NCBI RefSeq assembly: GCF_022811725.1
Contig: NZ_CP094527.1
Span: 3,348,001 to 3,412,000, forward strand
Length of the DNA: 64,000 nt
Source of the DNA: Mucilaginibacter sp. SMC90
GTDB taxonomy: Bacteria > Bacteroidota > Bacteroidia > Sphingobacteriales > Sphingobacteriaceae
Reading direction: 5' to 3'
This document shows positions 8,579-17,800 of this stretch, in pieces. The position numbers were made by a program, and so were the translations under genes. A model generated the notes under the pieces. It was given only the letters and a program-made list of their open reading frames with translations, made no database searches and was not told the DNA's origin. The first letter of the stretch is position 1. The number at the start of each line of letters is the position of its first letter.

Positions 8579-10207
8579 ATGGAACAAGTTCAGTTAACCG
8601 TGCCTGACGGCATTTTTAAAGGTAAATTACATGCTGCGATTTGGCAGCTTCAAAATAAAAGTGATTTCGATAAGCAATTGATCGACGATTTGCTGCTAAT
8701 CCTGAAAATGGATCTCAGACAGATTAGCGAAGAAATGCTCAGGGAAAATTATAAACCCGAAACGGTAGAGCGCTTTACTAAAATCGACATCATACCAATT
8801 ACTAATAATAAAGAATTACTTGCCAGAGTACTGGATATACAAATAGTACTTAATCGCACACTGATTGGCAAACATCTCAAAAATGTCGCTGGCTACTATT
8901 ATGATATTTTTTCGATCAAAGAAGATTTCGAGTATTTGGTTAGATACCTGGCAGTTATCAAACAAGCAAAGGCAATATTTAGTGGGCAGTTAACCGATAT
9001 TTTTGACCGCCTTAAACCTATCCTTGTGAGCAAACCTTCTCCTTATTGGCTTTCCCGGATTTGTTTTGAGTTAACAATTGTTTTTGGCAAGGAAGAAAGC
9101 CAGAATCTGCTTAAAAATCTGTTAGAGAAACGTAAAGCTGAATATTTGTCAAAAAGGGAATATCAATCTGCAATTTGGTGTGTAGATGGGTTACAGGGCA
9201 TAGGCGTGTTTAATGAGCAAGAACGCCATGTTCAAGCTGCACTTGTTTTGGAGCAGGAAGCTGATCAGATTGTTGCCGAACGTCAGCCCAATACATATTA
9301 TCCAACACTTTCAAATAAATTGTCTGCTGCGCTGAATTTGGTTTTCGATGTTCAGGAAGGCCAGGAAGTAAAAAAACGTTTAATCGCGAAATTGGAAGCT
9401 GCACGATTGGATGACATCAAAATGGTAGCGGTTGGTGGTGCTAAAATAAGCCCGGAAATTGATTACGACAAACTTCTTGAAACCGTTAACCAGATGAATA
9501 TTAATAGTTTTCAAGATGGTTGGCGAACGTTGTTAGGCATACCTGTTTTAACAGAAAGTCTTTTTAATCCTTCTGGCGCAAAGCCGGAACCCACATTTTT
9601 CGATCAATTTTTTGATACTTATATCCGATTGTCCACTAAAGGCAAGCCAATCGGTACAACTAAGGGCGACGCTGCTAAAATGAATGAAGCACGGTTAAAT
9701 GCCAGAGAAATATTGATTATCCTCTTGAAAATGATCAAAAATAAGATGGATATTTTTGGTATCCCACCGGAAGAATTTATGCTACAGAATCTGGTGGATA
9801 TAAAAAGTTCCTTTATACCCAATAGCCGGCTTAGGATTTATGCACGTGGTTTGGCTGCAGGTTTTGAAAACGATTTTTTATTGTCGGCTCACTTATTAGT
9901 TCCTCAGCTTGAGAATAGCTTTCGGCATGTGGCTGAGCTAAAAAAAATATCGGTAACGAACTACAACCAAGACGAAGAGTTTGAAAACACATTTGGCGGG
10001 GTACTGCAAAAGTTAACCGGCGTATTTGGCGAGGAGGTTATAGTGGAGTTACAAAGTTTTTTCCTTGATAGCTCCAATGTTAATTTTAGAAATGAATTGA
10101 TGCATGGCTTCATGGATGAACGCCGTATCGAGCATTATGCCATCTATGCGTGGTGGTTGACTTTAAAATTTGTCTATCAAACCGAAGGGTATTTTAAAGA
10201 GGAATAA
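8579..10207 (+). CDS. DUF4209/HEPN-like protein, putative defence gene
   Basis: A 542-residue protein if started at the ATG at 8579; the frame extends to 8483, but the extra 32 residues (Cys/Ile-rich) lie in what looks like promoter DNA. The body is alpha-helical. The C-terminal part has LVPQLENSFRHV and NFRNELMHGF, where R504 and H509 form an Rx4H motif. This combination is typical of the DUF4209 C-terminal region and of HEPN folds, many of which are RNases in toxin-antitoxin, abortive infection and CRISPR systems. Nothing identifies a partner antitoxin with certainty. The gene faces the second Rx4H protein (10306-11475) tail to tail. Confidence 0.75.
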   Translation: MEQVQLTVPDGIFKGKLHAAIWQLQNKSDFDKQLIDDLLLILKMDLRQISEEMLRENYKPETVERFTKIDIIPITNNKELLARVLDIQIVLNRTLIGKHLKNVAGYYYDIFSIKEDFEYLVRYLAVIKQAKAIFSGQLTDIFDRLKPILVSKPSPYWLSRICFELTIVFGKEESQNLLKNLLEKRKAEYLSKREYQSAIWCVDGLQGIGVFNEQERHVQAALVLEQEADQIVAERQPNTYYPTLSNKLSAALNLVFDVQEGQEVKKRLIAKLEAARLDDIKMVAVGGAKISPEIDYDKLLETVNQMNINSFQDGWRTLLGIPVLTESLFNPSGAKPEPTFFDQFFDTYIRLSTKGKPIGTTKGDAAKMNEARLNAREILIILLKMIKNKMDIFGIPPEEFMLQNLVDIKSSFIPNSRLRIYARGLAAGFENDFLLSAHLLVPQLENSFRHVAELKKISVTNYNQDEEFENTFGGVLQKLTGVFGEEVIVELQSFFLDSSNVNFRNELMHGFMDERRIEHYAIYAWWLTLKFVYQTEGYFKEE

Positions 10208-10305
10208 TCAGTGAATTGAGACAATTGTTTTTACAACTGGTCAAACCTTTGCTATCGCTTGCGCTGGAAGAAAGGTTGGCCAGTTATACAAAGACGTACT
10301 AATCA

Positions 10306-11475
10306 TTAGCAAAATTTTACATTTACGGCTGTAGTTCGGTTGCCAATATTGAAGCCTTGTAACACGCTTTTTAAAATGATGTGCGGATTCTTTTGAATAT
10401 ATGCCGCCAAACGATCCAATCTATCTGCATTGGGCACCTGGTTAATTACCTCAAATTTGTTTTTTGATGAACGGGTTACGGTAATGCTGAAATCAAACGA
10501 TTTTGGTTCATCCTCTCCATCATTAATGACAGTTGCTTTGATCTTTTTCCCTTTATCTACTTCAATGATAGTTGTACTTTCTACCCGTATTTCTCTACCC
10601 ACAAAGCCAGCAGCATATTTTAACCGCTCCGCAATCGGCTGATGATTGAGATGTTCATCAGCCAGCCAAAATAATTCATTAAAAAATTCCCGAATCAGCT
10701 TGTAAAACGGCTGTAAGAACTCGATGTTTTTGATACGCAAAACGTAGTAACGTTTAACCTCATCAACGGTCTCTGTCCATAAAGCAGCTTCGTCAAATTC
10801 CTGCTCCCAGTCAAGCATATGATTAGAGTCTTTAACGAATTTAGACAATTCGGTACCTTCAATATCCGGAAACTCGCCATTGTTGTGCATGATCTTATTT
10901 CTCAAAAGCCTTAAAGGTTGTAGTTTTTCTATGTAAGGTTTAATAGTCGTTACGTTCAGTCCGATCACTTTTTCAAGATACTTTACGATTCCATCCAGGT
11001 AGTTCTTTTGTACCAGATCTTCTACCGTCAAAATATGATTCCCTAACAGCCTCAATAACTCCGCAAATCTCCTGAACTGCCCCTCCAGTATAGAATACAG
11101 CATAGCAGTGGCAGATTTGTTATAATGGTCGATCATTTCTCGATGATTTCTATCGACAAATTCTTCAGCTGATTGCTCTTCTCCTTCAATATAGGCGAAA
11201 TTGGCTTTGTGCGCTGCCCAAGCGTTCTTTTCGCTATCATCACCCGAGATTTCTTCATATGCTTCCTTGTAAACTTCATTAGCTGCTTTCCATTGCACTC
11301 TAAAAGTATTTTTAATCTTTTCTTTCTCACTTAGATATGACTGGCCATAAAGCGTCATTGTTGCTTCCACATTCCTTTCAAACGTATCAATCATGTCTTC
11401 GAGGTGGATCAATAAAGCATCAAAATCAGATTGAGGTTTTCCGTATAGGTATCGTAATGTTAATTCAAAATCCAT
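10306..11475 (-). CDS. HEPN-like protein (Rx4H motif), unknown role
   Basis: A 389-residue protein. The helical N-terminal half is strongly acidic and ends in LRLLRNKIMHNNGEF, with R192 and H197 in an Rx4H arrangement as in HEPN nucleases of the MAE_28990/RiboL-PSP type. The C-terminal part (about 290-389) is beta-rich and lysine-rich (VDKGKKIKATVIN, ITVTRSSKNKFEV) and could bind nucleic acid or a partner. No membrane segment is seen. It converges with the other Rx4H protein, with 98 bases between stops. HEPN membership is inferred from the motif and surrounding helices; a structural comparison is needed. Confidence 0.7.
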   Translation of the reverse strand: MDFELTLRYLYGKPQSDFDALLIHLEDMIDTFERNVEATMTLYGQSYLSEKEKIKNTFRVQWKAANEVYKEAYEEISGDDSEKNAWAAHKANFAYIEGEEQSAEEFVDRNHREMIDHYNKSATAMLYSILEGQFRRFAELLRLLGNHILTVEDLVQKNYLDGIVKYLEKVIGLNVTTIKPYIEKLQPLRLLRNKIMHNNGEFPDIEGTELSKFVKDSNHMLDWEQEFDEAALWTETVDEVKRYYVLRIKNIEFLQPFYKLIREFFNELFWLADEHLNHQPIAERLKYAAGFVGREIRVESTTIIEVDKGKKIKATVINDGEDEPKSFDFSITVTRSSKNKFEVINQVPNADRLDRLAAYIQKNPHIILKSVLQGFNIGNRTTAVNVKFC

Positions 11476-11687
11476 GAGGTGTGCGATGATAGTTTACGAA
11501 GTTCGGTAGAATTCTTAATGTAGATAACGCAAATTTTAAGATTTAGCATTACCTAAAATCTTCGCGCATGCACCTGCTTCGAATTAAGGAAGACGAGAAA
11601 AGTGTTAGAGTGAAAAATAAATAAGGAAAAATAGAGCCAAGAAAATGTAATTAATTCACAACCGACTATCGGTTTTCAACGACACAA

Positions 11688-11912
11688 TTAAAAATCCATT
11701 AATTCTTTAAGAGGTATGCCAAGTCCCTTAGCCAACTCACTCAAGCTGATAAAAGTCATATTGAACTCGCCCTTCTCATATTTTTTGATCGTAGAAAACT
11801 CCAATTCGCACTGCTGTGCAACCTTGCGATAAGACAACTTTTTCTTTTTGCGCAGCGAAGCAACATGCTTTCCAAAGCTTGTAAGAAGTAATTTATGTGC
11901 TTCGCTCTCCAC
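11688..11912 (-). CDS. XRE-family small transcriptional regulator
   Basis: A DNA-binding helix-turn-helix protein of 74 residues consisting of a single Cro/C1-type domain: FGKHVASLRKKKKLSYRKVAQQCELEFSTIKKYEKGEFNMTFISLSELAKGLGIPLKELMDF. No effector domain is present. The promoter region holds a 34-bp perfect palindrome (11952-11985), a natural autoregulatory operator. It could control the adjacent HEPN-like gene or the small membrane peptide at 12067. Confidence 0.88.
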   Translation of the reverse strand: MESEAHKLLLTSFGKHVASLRKKKKLSYRKVAQQCELEFSTIKKYEKGEFNMTFISLSELAKGLGIPLKELMDF

Positions 11913-11951
11913 TTAAAAAATTAAGAAAAGCGAAAATTGACTTTTTACTGC

Positions 11952-11993
11952 TTAAAAGTGTTGTAATATATTACAACACTTTTAATAATTTTG
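11952..11993. promoter_or_regulatory. 34-bp perfect palindrome with overlapping promoter
   Basis: Bases 11952-11985 form a perfect palindrome: each half reads TTAAAAGTGTTGTAATA and its complement, with no loop. It is followed at 11986-11993 by TAATTTTG, a match to the Bacteroidota -7 box for rightward transcription, with TTG at 11961-11963 inside the palindrome as a possible -33 element. The spacing (22 bases) is slightly long. The layout suggests a repressor site controlling both the XRE gene and the rightward small gene. Confidence 0.5.
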
Positions 11994-12066
11994 TAGGTAT
12001 ATTTAGAGACCAATTGATTAAACCCGGTATTCTAAAAACAACTGAATGCCATTCATTTAGCAAGGA

Positions 12067-12216
12067 ATGAGGACTAAGGACGACAAAAAATTGCCGCCGA
12101 CAATTGCCACAAAAACTGGCAATAAAAATCGTAGACAGCTATATTTTGGTATAGCTTTATTGTTATTATGGGGGCTAATATATATGGTTATTCATTTAGG
12201 TTGGATTAAAACCTAA
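12067..12216 (+). CDS. Small membrane peptide (49 aa)
   Basis: A short reading frame: a basic 24-residue N-terminus (KNRRQ before the membrane), one hydrophobic helix (LYFGIALLLLWGLIYMVIHLGW, about residues 25-46) and a lysine near the end. A promoter-like TAATTTTG lies 74 bases upstream within the large palindrome. The last 4 bases overlap the end of the convergent XRE gene. It could be a membrane-active peptide toxin or small regulator controlled by the neighbouring XRE proteins, but evidence for translation is only the composition and the promoter. Confidence 0.4.
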   Translation: MRTKDDKKLPPTIATKTGNKNRRQLYFGIALLLLWGLIYMVIHLGWIKT

Positions 12217-12449
12217 ATAGTGAAATTGAGTAATTCCTTCGGATCTACTTCAAGAGCCTTAGCAAGAAGTATTATTCGTGACAATTGCAAATCATACAAT
12301 CCTCGTTCCCATTGAGAAATTTGGGAACCGTCTGCAAAACCACATTTGATGCCAAGAGTGTCCTGAGTTAATTTCTTCTTTTTCCGGACTGAAGCAAGGT
12401 TTTTTGCAAACTCTTTTTTTATGTTTTCGATGTCTAAATCCATCACCAA
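12213..12449 (-). CDS. XRE-family small transcriptional regulator
   Basis: A Cro/C1-type helix-turn-helix protein of 78 residues, or 76 from the second Met (MDLDIENIKK). The domain is FAKNLASVRKKKKLTQDTLGIKCGFADGSQISQWERGLYDLQLSRIILLAKALEVDPKELLNF. It shares the RKKKKL linker and overall size with the XRE protein at 11688-11912, suggesting an old duplication. A 13-bp inverted repeat with a longer imperfect extension lies directly upstream (12476-12519) and is the probable operator. Confidence 0.88.
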   Translation of the reverse strand: MVMDLDIENIKKEFAKNLASVRKKKKLTQDTLGIKCGFADGSQISQWERGLYDLQLSRIILLAKALEVDPKELLNFTI

Positions 12450-12475
12450 TAATATGATGGGAAGTTCAGAAGTTT

Positions 12476-12530
12476 ATTTCAATTAAAATTGGAGGTATAA
12501 CTCCACTTTTAATTGAAATTATTATATTTG
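12476..12530. promoter_or_regulatory. Inverted-repeat operator and rightward -7 box
   Basis: ATTTCAATTAAAA (12476-12488) pairs perfectly with 12507-12519. The inner GGAG (12491-12494) and CTCC (12501-12504) extend the stem to 19 bp with one mismatch and a 6-base loop. TATATTTG at 12523-12530 matches TAnnTTTG for transcription to the right, into the structured region and the sigma-factor operon. Binding by the XRE protein at 12213-12449 is inferred. Confidence 0.45.
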
Positions 12531-12572
12531 TTTTGCAATTCTTCTCGTAATAATTGAAGCAATTGCTTTTGT

Positions 12573-12697
12573 CTCGGAACAGAAACCCGCGAAATTTCTA
12601 CCCGCGAGACGTAAGTGATAGCCCATACCATAGGTATATGCCATAGGTGTGGGCTCGCTTATCGTGGGTGGGTCCTTCGCGGGTACCTTGTTTCGGT
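12573..12697 (+). other. Long imperfect palindrome, possible structured leader RNA
   Basis: About 125 bases fold back on themselves. ACCCGCGAA (near 12585-12593) pairs with TTCGCGGGT (12676-12684). TAAGTGATAGCCCATACC (12612-12629) pairs with GGTGTGGGCTCGCTTA (12646-12661), with G-U pairs and a 2-base bulge. The apex holds two direct copies of CCATAGGT (12628-12635 and 12641-12648), and an inverted copy, CCTATGG, is at 12711-12717. No reading frame occupies it. It could be the 5' leader of the gene at 12751, a small RNA, or a degenerate mobile palindrome. Confidence 0.5.
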
Positions 12698-12750
12698 AAG
12701 TTGAGTCCGCCCTATGGCATTTACATTCGACAAAACATTAACTGTTTAGT

Positions 12751-13032
12751 ATGGGAGCAATAAATTTCGATAACAGTCCTTCCTTAGAAACACCTTTTAA
12801 AGATGTATTGGCTAATTTTTTTGTAGTCAATACTCCTGAAACCATGAAGGTGTTCGCCTGGAAAATCTTTCAATGCTGGACATTAAAAGATTGCAACCAG
12901 AAAGCGGAAATCTCCGACGAAAAGCTTGCCCTGTTCTTAGATCAGTTAATTGGCCTGGTGGCTGCTGCGTACAACGTTCACCAGGCTAACAATGCAGCCG
13001 AAACTAAGGAAGGGTTAACTAATCCCACGTAA
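12751..13032 (+). CDS. Hypothetical protein upstream of sigma factor
   Basis: A protein of 93 residues, not recognised. It is soluble, with two amphipathic helical segments (TPETMKVFAWKIFQCWTLKDC and LALFLDQLIGLVAAAYNVHQ). It precedes the sigma-factor gene by 54 bases on the same strand, so it may be co-transcribed or be read from the leader promoter. There is no signal peptide. The ATG at 12751 has no competitor upstream because the preceding DNA is the palindromic leader. Confidence 0.6.
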   Translation: MGAINFDNSPSLETPFKDVLANFFVVNTPETMKVFAWKIFQCWTLKDCNQKAEISDEKLALFLDQLIGLVAAAYNVHQANNAAETKEGLTNPT

Positions 13033-13086
13033 AGCACAATCCGAACCTGGACGCTAATTATATATGAGTGGATAGTCAAGGCAGTT

Positions 13087-13686
13087 ATGGTACTCAACGA
13101 TGAAGAATTAAAGGTTTTAGTCATCGCGATAAAAAATGGCGACGAAATTGCCTTTGAAAAATTTTACGATATACATAGCCGCAATCTTTACAGCAGAATT
13201 CTGCGCATCATTAAGGATGAAGAAATCGTTCAGGAGATTCTTCAAGATGTTTTCCTAAAAATCTGGACAAAACGCGATACACTCGACCCCGAGAAACCAA
13301 TAAAAGCCTATCTTTTTAAAATCGCCGAAAACTTAGTATATAAACATTTTAGAAAAATTGCTCAGGATCAAAGACTTATTGAGCAGTTAATAGAGAATAA
13401 TATCGACTACGTATTACCAGTAGAAGATAAAATAATCGAAAGCGAAACCAAAATACTCATCAATAAAGCGATAGAAAGCTTGCCCCCTCAACGCAAGATT
13501 GTTTTCACCTTATGTCGCTTAGAAGAAAAGAGCTACAAAGAAGTAAGTGAACTGCTCGGGATCTCCGTTTATACCATCAACGACCACCTGGTAAAAGCCA
13601 ACAAATCAATAAAGCAGTATTTTCTTGCCAATCAACATTTGGCTCTCCTGGTAATAATCCCTAAAATTTTCAACCATCTAAAATAA
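13087..13686 (+). CDS. ECF RNA polymerase sigma factor (FecI/Bacteroidota type)
   Basis: A sigma-70 family ECF factor, 199 residues. Region 2 is AFEKFYDIHSRNLYSRILRII...EIVQEILQDVFLKIWTKRD (about 24-68), then AYLFKIAENLVYKHFRK. Region 4 is ESLPPQRKIVFTLCRLEEKSYKEVSELLGISVYTINDHLVKANKSIKQYF (about 128-180). The hydrophobic tail ALLVIIPKIF is typical of the Bacteroidota subfamily. It is followed 56 bases later by a FecR-type anti-sigma gene and then SusC/SusD, the standard arrangement in which an outer-membrane receptor signals through FecR to release the sigma factor. Confidence 0.93.
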   Translation: MVLNDEELKVLVIAIKNGDEIAFEKFYDIHSRNLYSRILRIIKDEEIVQEILQDVFLKIWTKRDTLDPEKPIKAYLFKIAENLVYKHFRKIAQDQRLIEQLIENNIDYVLPVEDKIIESETKILINKAIESLPPQRKIVFTLCRLEEKSYKEVSELLGISVYTINDHLVKANKSIKQYFLANQHLALLVIIPKIFNHLK

Positions 13687-13742
13687 TTTTTAATTCACAG
13701 CAGTGAGAATTAATTCAATTCGGATAATAGCATTAAACGACA

Positions 13743-14792
13743 TTGAATAAAGTGGATTTAAAAGCCCTCCTTGATAAATATTTAAACGATCAATGCACCG
13801 CAGTTGAAGCAGCATTATTATTTAGTGAAATTCAAAAGCCCGAGAACGAATTATTAATAAGAAATTTCATAGCGGATGAATTAAAGGGTGATTCGGCTGC
13901 GGCTGACCGCCTATTTGTAAATGAGAAAGCTATCGAAACTGTAAAAATGTCGCTTTTGGCCTCGGTTAAAGATGTCAGCGGGAAGAGCAATAAGAACAAT
14001 GATTTCAGTACCAGGTTTATTAAAATCTTTTTATCTGCGGCGGCAGTATTTATTTTGATGGCCAGCGCTACGATTTATCTCATTTACCGCTCTGAACTCA
14101 CAGTAAATAAAACGATCAGAGCAGATTTCAAAATGCTGGCGACAAATATTGGTGAGAAAAAAAGAATACAACTTTACGATGGAACTACGATATGGCTTTG
14201 TCCATCCAGCAAACTTAAATACCGGGATCAGTTAATAGGTAAATTTCGTGAGGTTAGTTTGGATGGCGAAGCTTTTTTTCAGGTTGCAAAAGATAAGGCA
14301 CATCCATTTATCATACATAGCGGAAACATGAAAACGGAGGTAGTTGGCACTTCCTTCGATATTACCTCTTATAGTAATCTCAAGATATTTTCAGTTTCTG
14401 TAGTTACCGGCATAGTGAAGGTAAGTTCCAATCAACCTCAATCTGCTCTTACTAAAAATGTTATCCTAAAACCTGGGCAAAAAGTCCTCTTTAACCGAAG
14501 CGATTTAGAGCTAACTGTTAGTTCGTCTAAAGTCCAGTCTGTTTTAAATAGAAAATCAGGTATACTATCATATAATGGCACACCTATTCAAGAGGTCATA
14601 ACAGATTTACGACGATATTATGACGCGTCGATCAAACTTGGCGACAATACTTCAAGTTGCCTGTGTTTCGGAGACTTCGATACATCACAACCATTATCCG
14701 TCATTCTCAAGCAAATTTCCGTTTCTATCAATGGAAATGTCATTGAAGAGAACGGGGGATTTGTCATTAATGGTGGTTGTAAAGAGCCTTAA
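13743..14792 (+). CDS. FecR-type anti-sigma regulator
   Basis: A FecR family protein of 349 residues, started at a TTG because no ATG fits. Residues 1-85 form the cytoplasmic anti-sigma part. One membrane helix follows (FIKIFLSAAAVFILMASATIYLIY, about 92-115). The periplasmic FecR domain is recognisable by LYDGTTIWLCPSSKLKYR...EVSLDGEAFFQVAKDKAHPFIIHSGNMKTEVVGTSF. A C-terminal DUF4974-type domain (ILSYNGTPIQEVITDLRRYYDASIKL) follows. It should transmit the signal from the SusC-like receptor's N-terminal domain to the sigma factor. Confidence 0.93.
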   Translation: MNKVDLKALLDKYLNDQCTAVEAALLFSEIQKPENELLIRNFIADELKGDSAAADRLFVNEKAIETVKMSLLASVKDVSGKSNKNNDFSTRFIKIFLSAAAVFILMASATIYLIYRSELTVNKTIRADFKMLATNIGEKKRIQLYDGTTIWLCPSSKLKYRDQLIGKFREVSLDGEAFFQVAKDKAHPFIIHSGNMKTEVVGTSFDITSYSNLKIFSVSVVTGIVKVSSNQPQSALTKNVILKPGQKVLFNRSDLELTVSSSKVQSVLNRKSGILSYNGTPIQEVITDLRRYYDASIKLGDNTSSCLCFGDFDTSQPLSVILKQISVSINGNVIEENGGFVINGGCKEP

Positions 14793-14867
14793 ATAAAACG
14801 AAACCATAAGCTGCAATAGCCAGCACAGTACCACTTTTCCAGTCAAGAATTTAAAAACTAAAAAGAA

Positions 14868-17800
14868 ATGAAAATTTACTTCATGGGAAAGCTATTGCCT
14901 TTCCATCCCTATGTGAGGCGGCCTCCGGCAGCCCTAAATCAAGTTCCCTATGCAATTTTCAAAACACTATTTAAACGCAACTTTAAAATGCCTATTAGAC
15001 CTTTTTTACAATTAGCTTTTAAACGAATATGTCTTATTGCTCTATGTCTATTCGTTTTAATCCCTCTGACTCAGACTAACAAAGCTTTTGGTCAGGATCT
15101 CAGTAAATTAATTTCGGTTGATGTAACCGATAAACCACTCAAGGATGTTTTAACGATAATCGGAAAGAAAGCCAAAGTGGGTATTATTTATAGTAATGTA
15201 AGTGGAAACCTAAATGCGAAGTTAAGCCTGCATGAAACAAATCAACCATTAAAAAAAGTACTTACCGACTTACTTGTTCCACTTGATTTAGACTTCGACA
15301 TAATTGGAAATCGAATTGTGATTAAGTCGAAAATTATAAATACTGAAAAACGTGATCTGTCTTCACAAAATTCTTCGCCAACAGATGGCCGGAACTTAAA
15401 ACTTGTTCATGGCACTATAATAAGCGCAGAAACAAAGCTCCCACTGAACGGGGCATCCATTTATCTCGACAATAAGATAATCGCTCAAACAGATCCGTCA
15501 GGTGTATTTTACTTTCGTACCAGTGATACCACCGGAACTTTTCGAATTGTATTTATTGGCTACGCTTCACAAGAAATAAGTTTTGATCAACGGAAAACAG
15601 GGCCTTTCAATATTACTTTAATTCCTGATCAAACCTCCCTTAACGAGGTGGTTATTTCAACTGGCTATCAAAATATCCCAAAAGAAAGATCATCCGGATC
15701 ATACGATCTAATTGATAACAAATTATTAAATAGAAACCCTGGCGATAATATTCTCAACCGCCTCTCTGGTATTGCAAGTGGCCTGCGTTTTAATGGTGAA
15801 GCTAATACCAATATCGCCACAGGTTCGGACTCCAGGTTTCTCGGCATTAATATTCGGGGAGTTAGTACACTCTCTGGTAATGTTAGTAGAGATCCACTCA
15901 TCGTAGTAGATAACTTTCCTTATGAAGGAAATTTAAGTAATATCAACCCCAACGATGTAGAAAATATAACGATCCTTAAAGATGCCGCAGCAGCAAGCAT
16001 TTGGGGCGCGAGATCAGGTAATGGCGTAATTGTAATTACTACTAAAAAGGGCCGTAAAAATCAGAAGATGTCAGTTGAGGTGAATGGAACACTGACATTT
16101 CAGAATAAACCAAATTTATACTACGATAGGAATTTTCTGCCATCATCGGATTATATAGCCTTGGAAACTGATCTTTTTAAGCAAGGCTATTTTAATACCG
16201 CCATAAATGATGTTTCTTATTGGACTCCCGTTTCTCCTGTAGTTGATTTACTCGCCGCAAGCCAGGCCGGCACCATTTCACAAGCAGATGCAGCAGCAAG
16301 GATTAATTCTTTAATGAATCAGGATGTTAGAAGGGATTACGAAAAATACATCTATCGAAAATCGGTTAATCAGCAATATTCCATTGGAATGCGAGGAGGC
16401 AGTGAGCAGAATGCATATACAATGTCTTTGGGCTATGTAAATAATCAAAACCCGTTGATCAGAAATGGATTTAACAGGTTGACGGTAAATGCACAGAACG
16501 TTTATACCCCAATTACAAATTTATCGATTACGACTGGTCTAAATTATAGCAGAAATGTCACTGCTCTAAACAATGCGCTAAATTATGGTACTGGAATCTC
16601 CGTCGGAGGCAATATTGCGGGAATATATCCTTATGCTCAATTTGCCGACAACGATGGAAATCACTTGGCCATTACGAAAGATTATCGGGCAAGCTATGCA
16701 ACTAAAGCAACGTCCAGCGGTTTGCTTAATTGGCTTTATAAACCCCTTGATGAGTTAGGCTTCGGTGATAACACCACGACAGTAAATGATCTGGTACTCA
16801 ATATAGCTGCTACCTACCGCTTTTTGAAGCATTGGAATATCAACCTCCAGTACCAAAATGAAAATCAACAAGTTGGTGGAAGGAATTATCAAAACAAGGA
16901 TACATATGCCGCACGTACCTTGATCAATCAATTTACAAAATTGAATCCCGGCGCTTCACCAACATATCAGGTACCCGTTGGCGGTATATTGAATCTCTCC
17001 AATAATCAATTAATAGCCAATAATGGGCGTGCTCAACTAAACTATGATCAAACTTTTGATAATAAACATGAAATTACTGGTTTAGCCGGTGCAGAGATAA
17101 AACAGCTCCAAAATATTGGATATAATAGAAATTTACTGGGTTACGACGACGAATTTGGTACAGCTGTTCAAAATCTCAATTATAGCGACTATGTGCTGAT
17201 CAATCCATCTGGTTACGGTGTTATACCATCTCCTGGCGGGAACATTTATGGCTCAACAAATCGGTATTTGTCCTATTTTGCAAACCTCGCATATACCTAT
17301 GATAGTAAATACACGCTGACCGCAAGTGGTCGTAAAGATGGCTCAAACATCTTCGGGGTTAAAACAAATGACCGGGTGACGCCCTTGTGGTCAATAGGTG
17401 CAACTTATGATATCGCAAGAGAAAAGTTCTACAAAATAGATTGGTTGCCAAGCTTGCGTTTAAGAGCGAGTTATGGTTTTAACGGCAATGTTTACAATGG
17501 CTCAGCTTATGTTACAGGTAGGTACGGGGCAAGCCAAATTACGGGTGCAACAGCGATCTTAAACCTTACAGCACCGAACCCTGAATTACGATGGGAAAAA
17601 GTGAAGAATATAAATTGGGGCATTGATTTTGGGACAATCAATAACCGCGTTACAGGAACAATTGAATATTATATCAAAGATGGCAAAGACCTGATAGAAA
17701 GAATTCCGCTTTTTAGTTCAAGTGGCTTTTTAGCTTTTAACGGCAATGCGGCGTCAACAACAACAAAAGGGTTTGATATTACGCTAAACAGTAAAAATAT

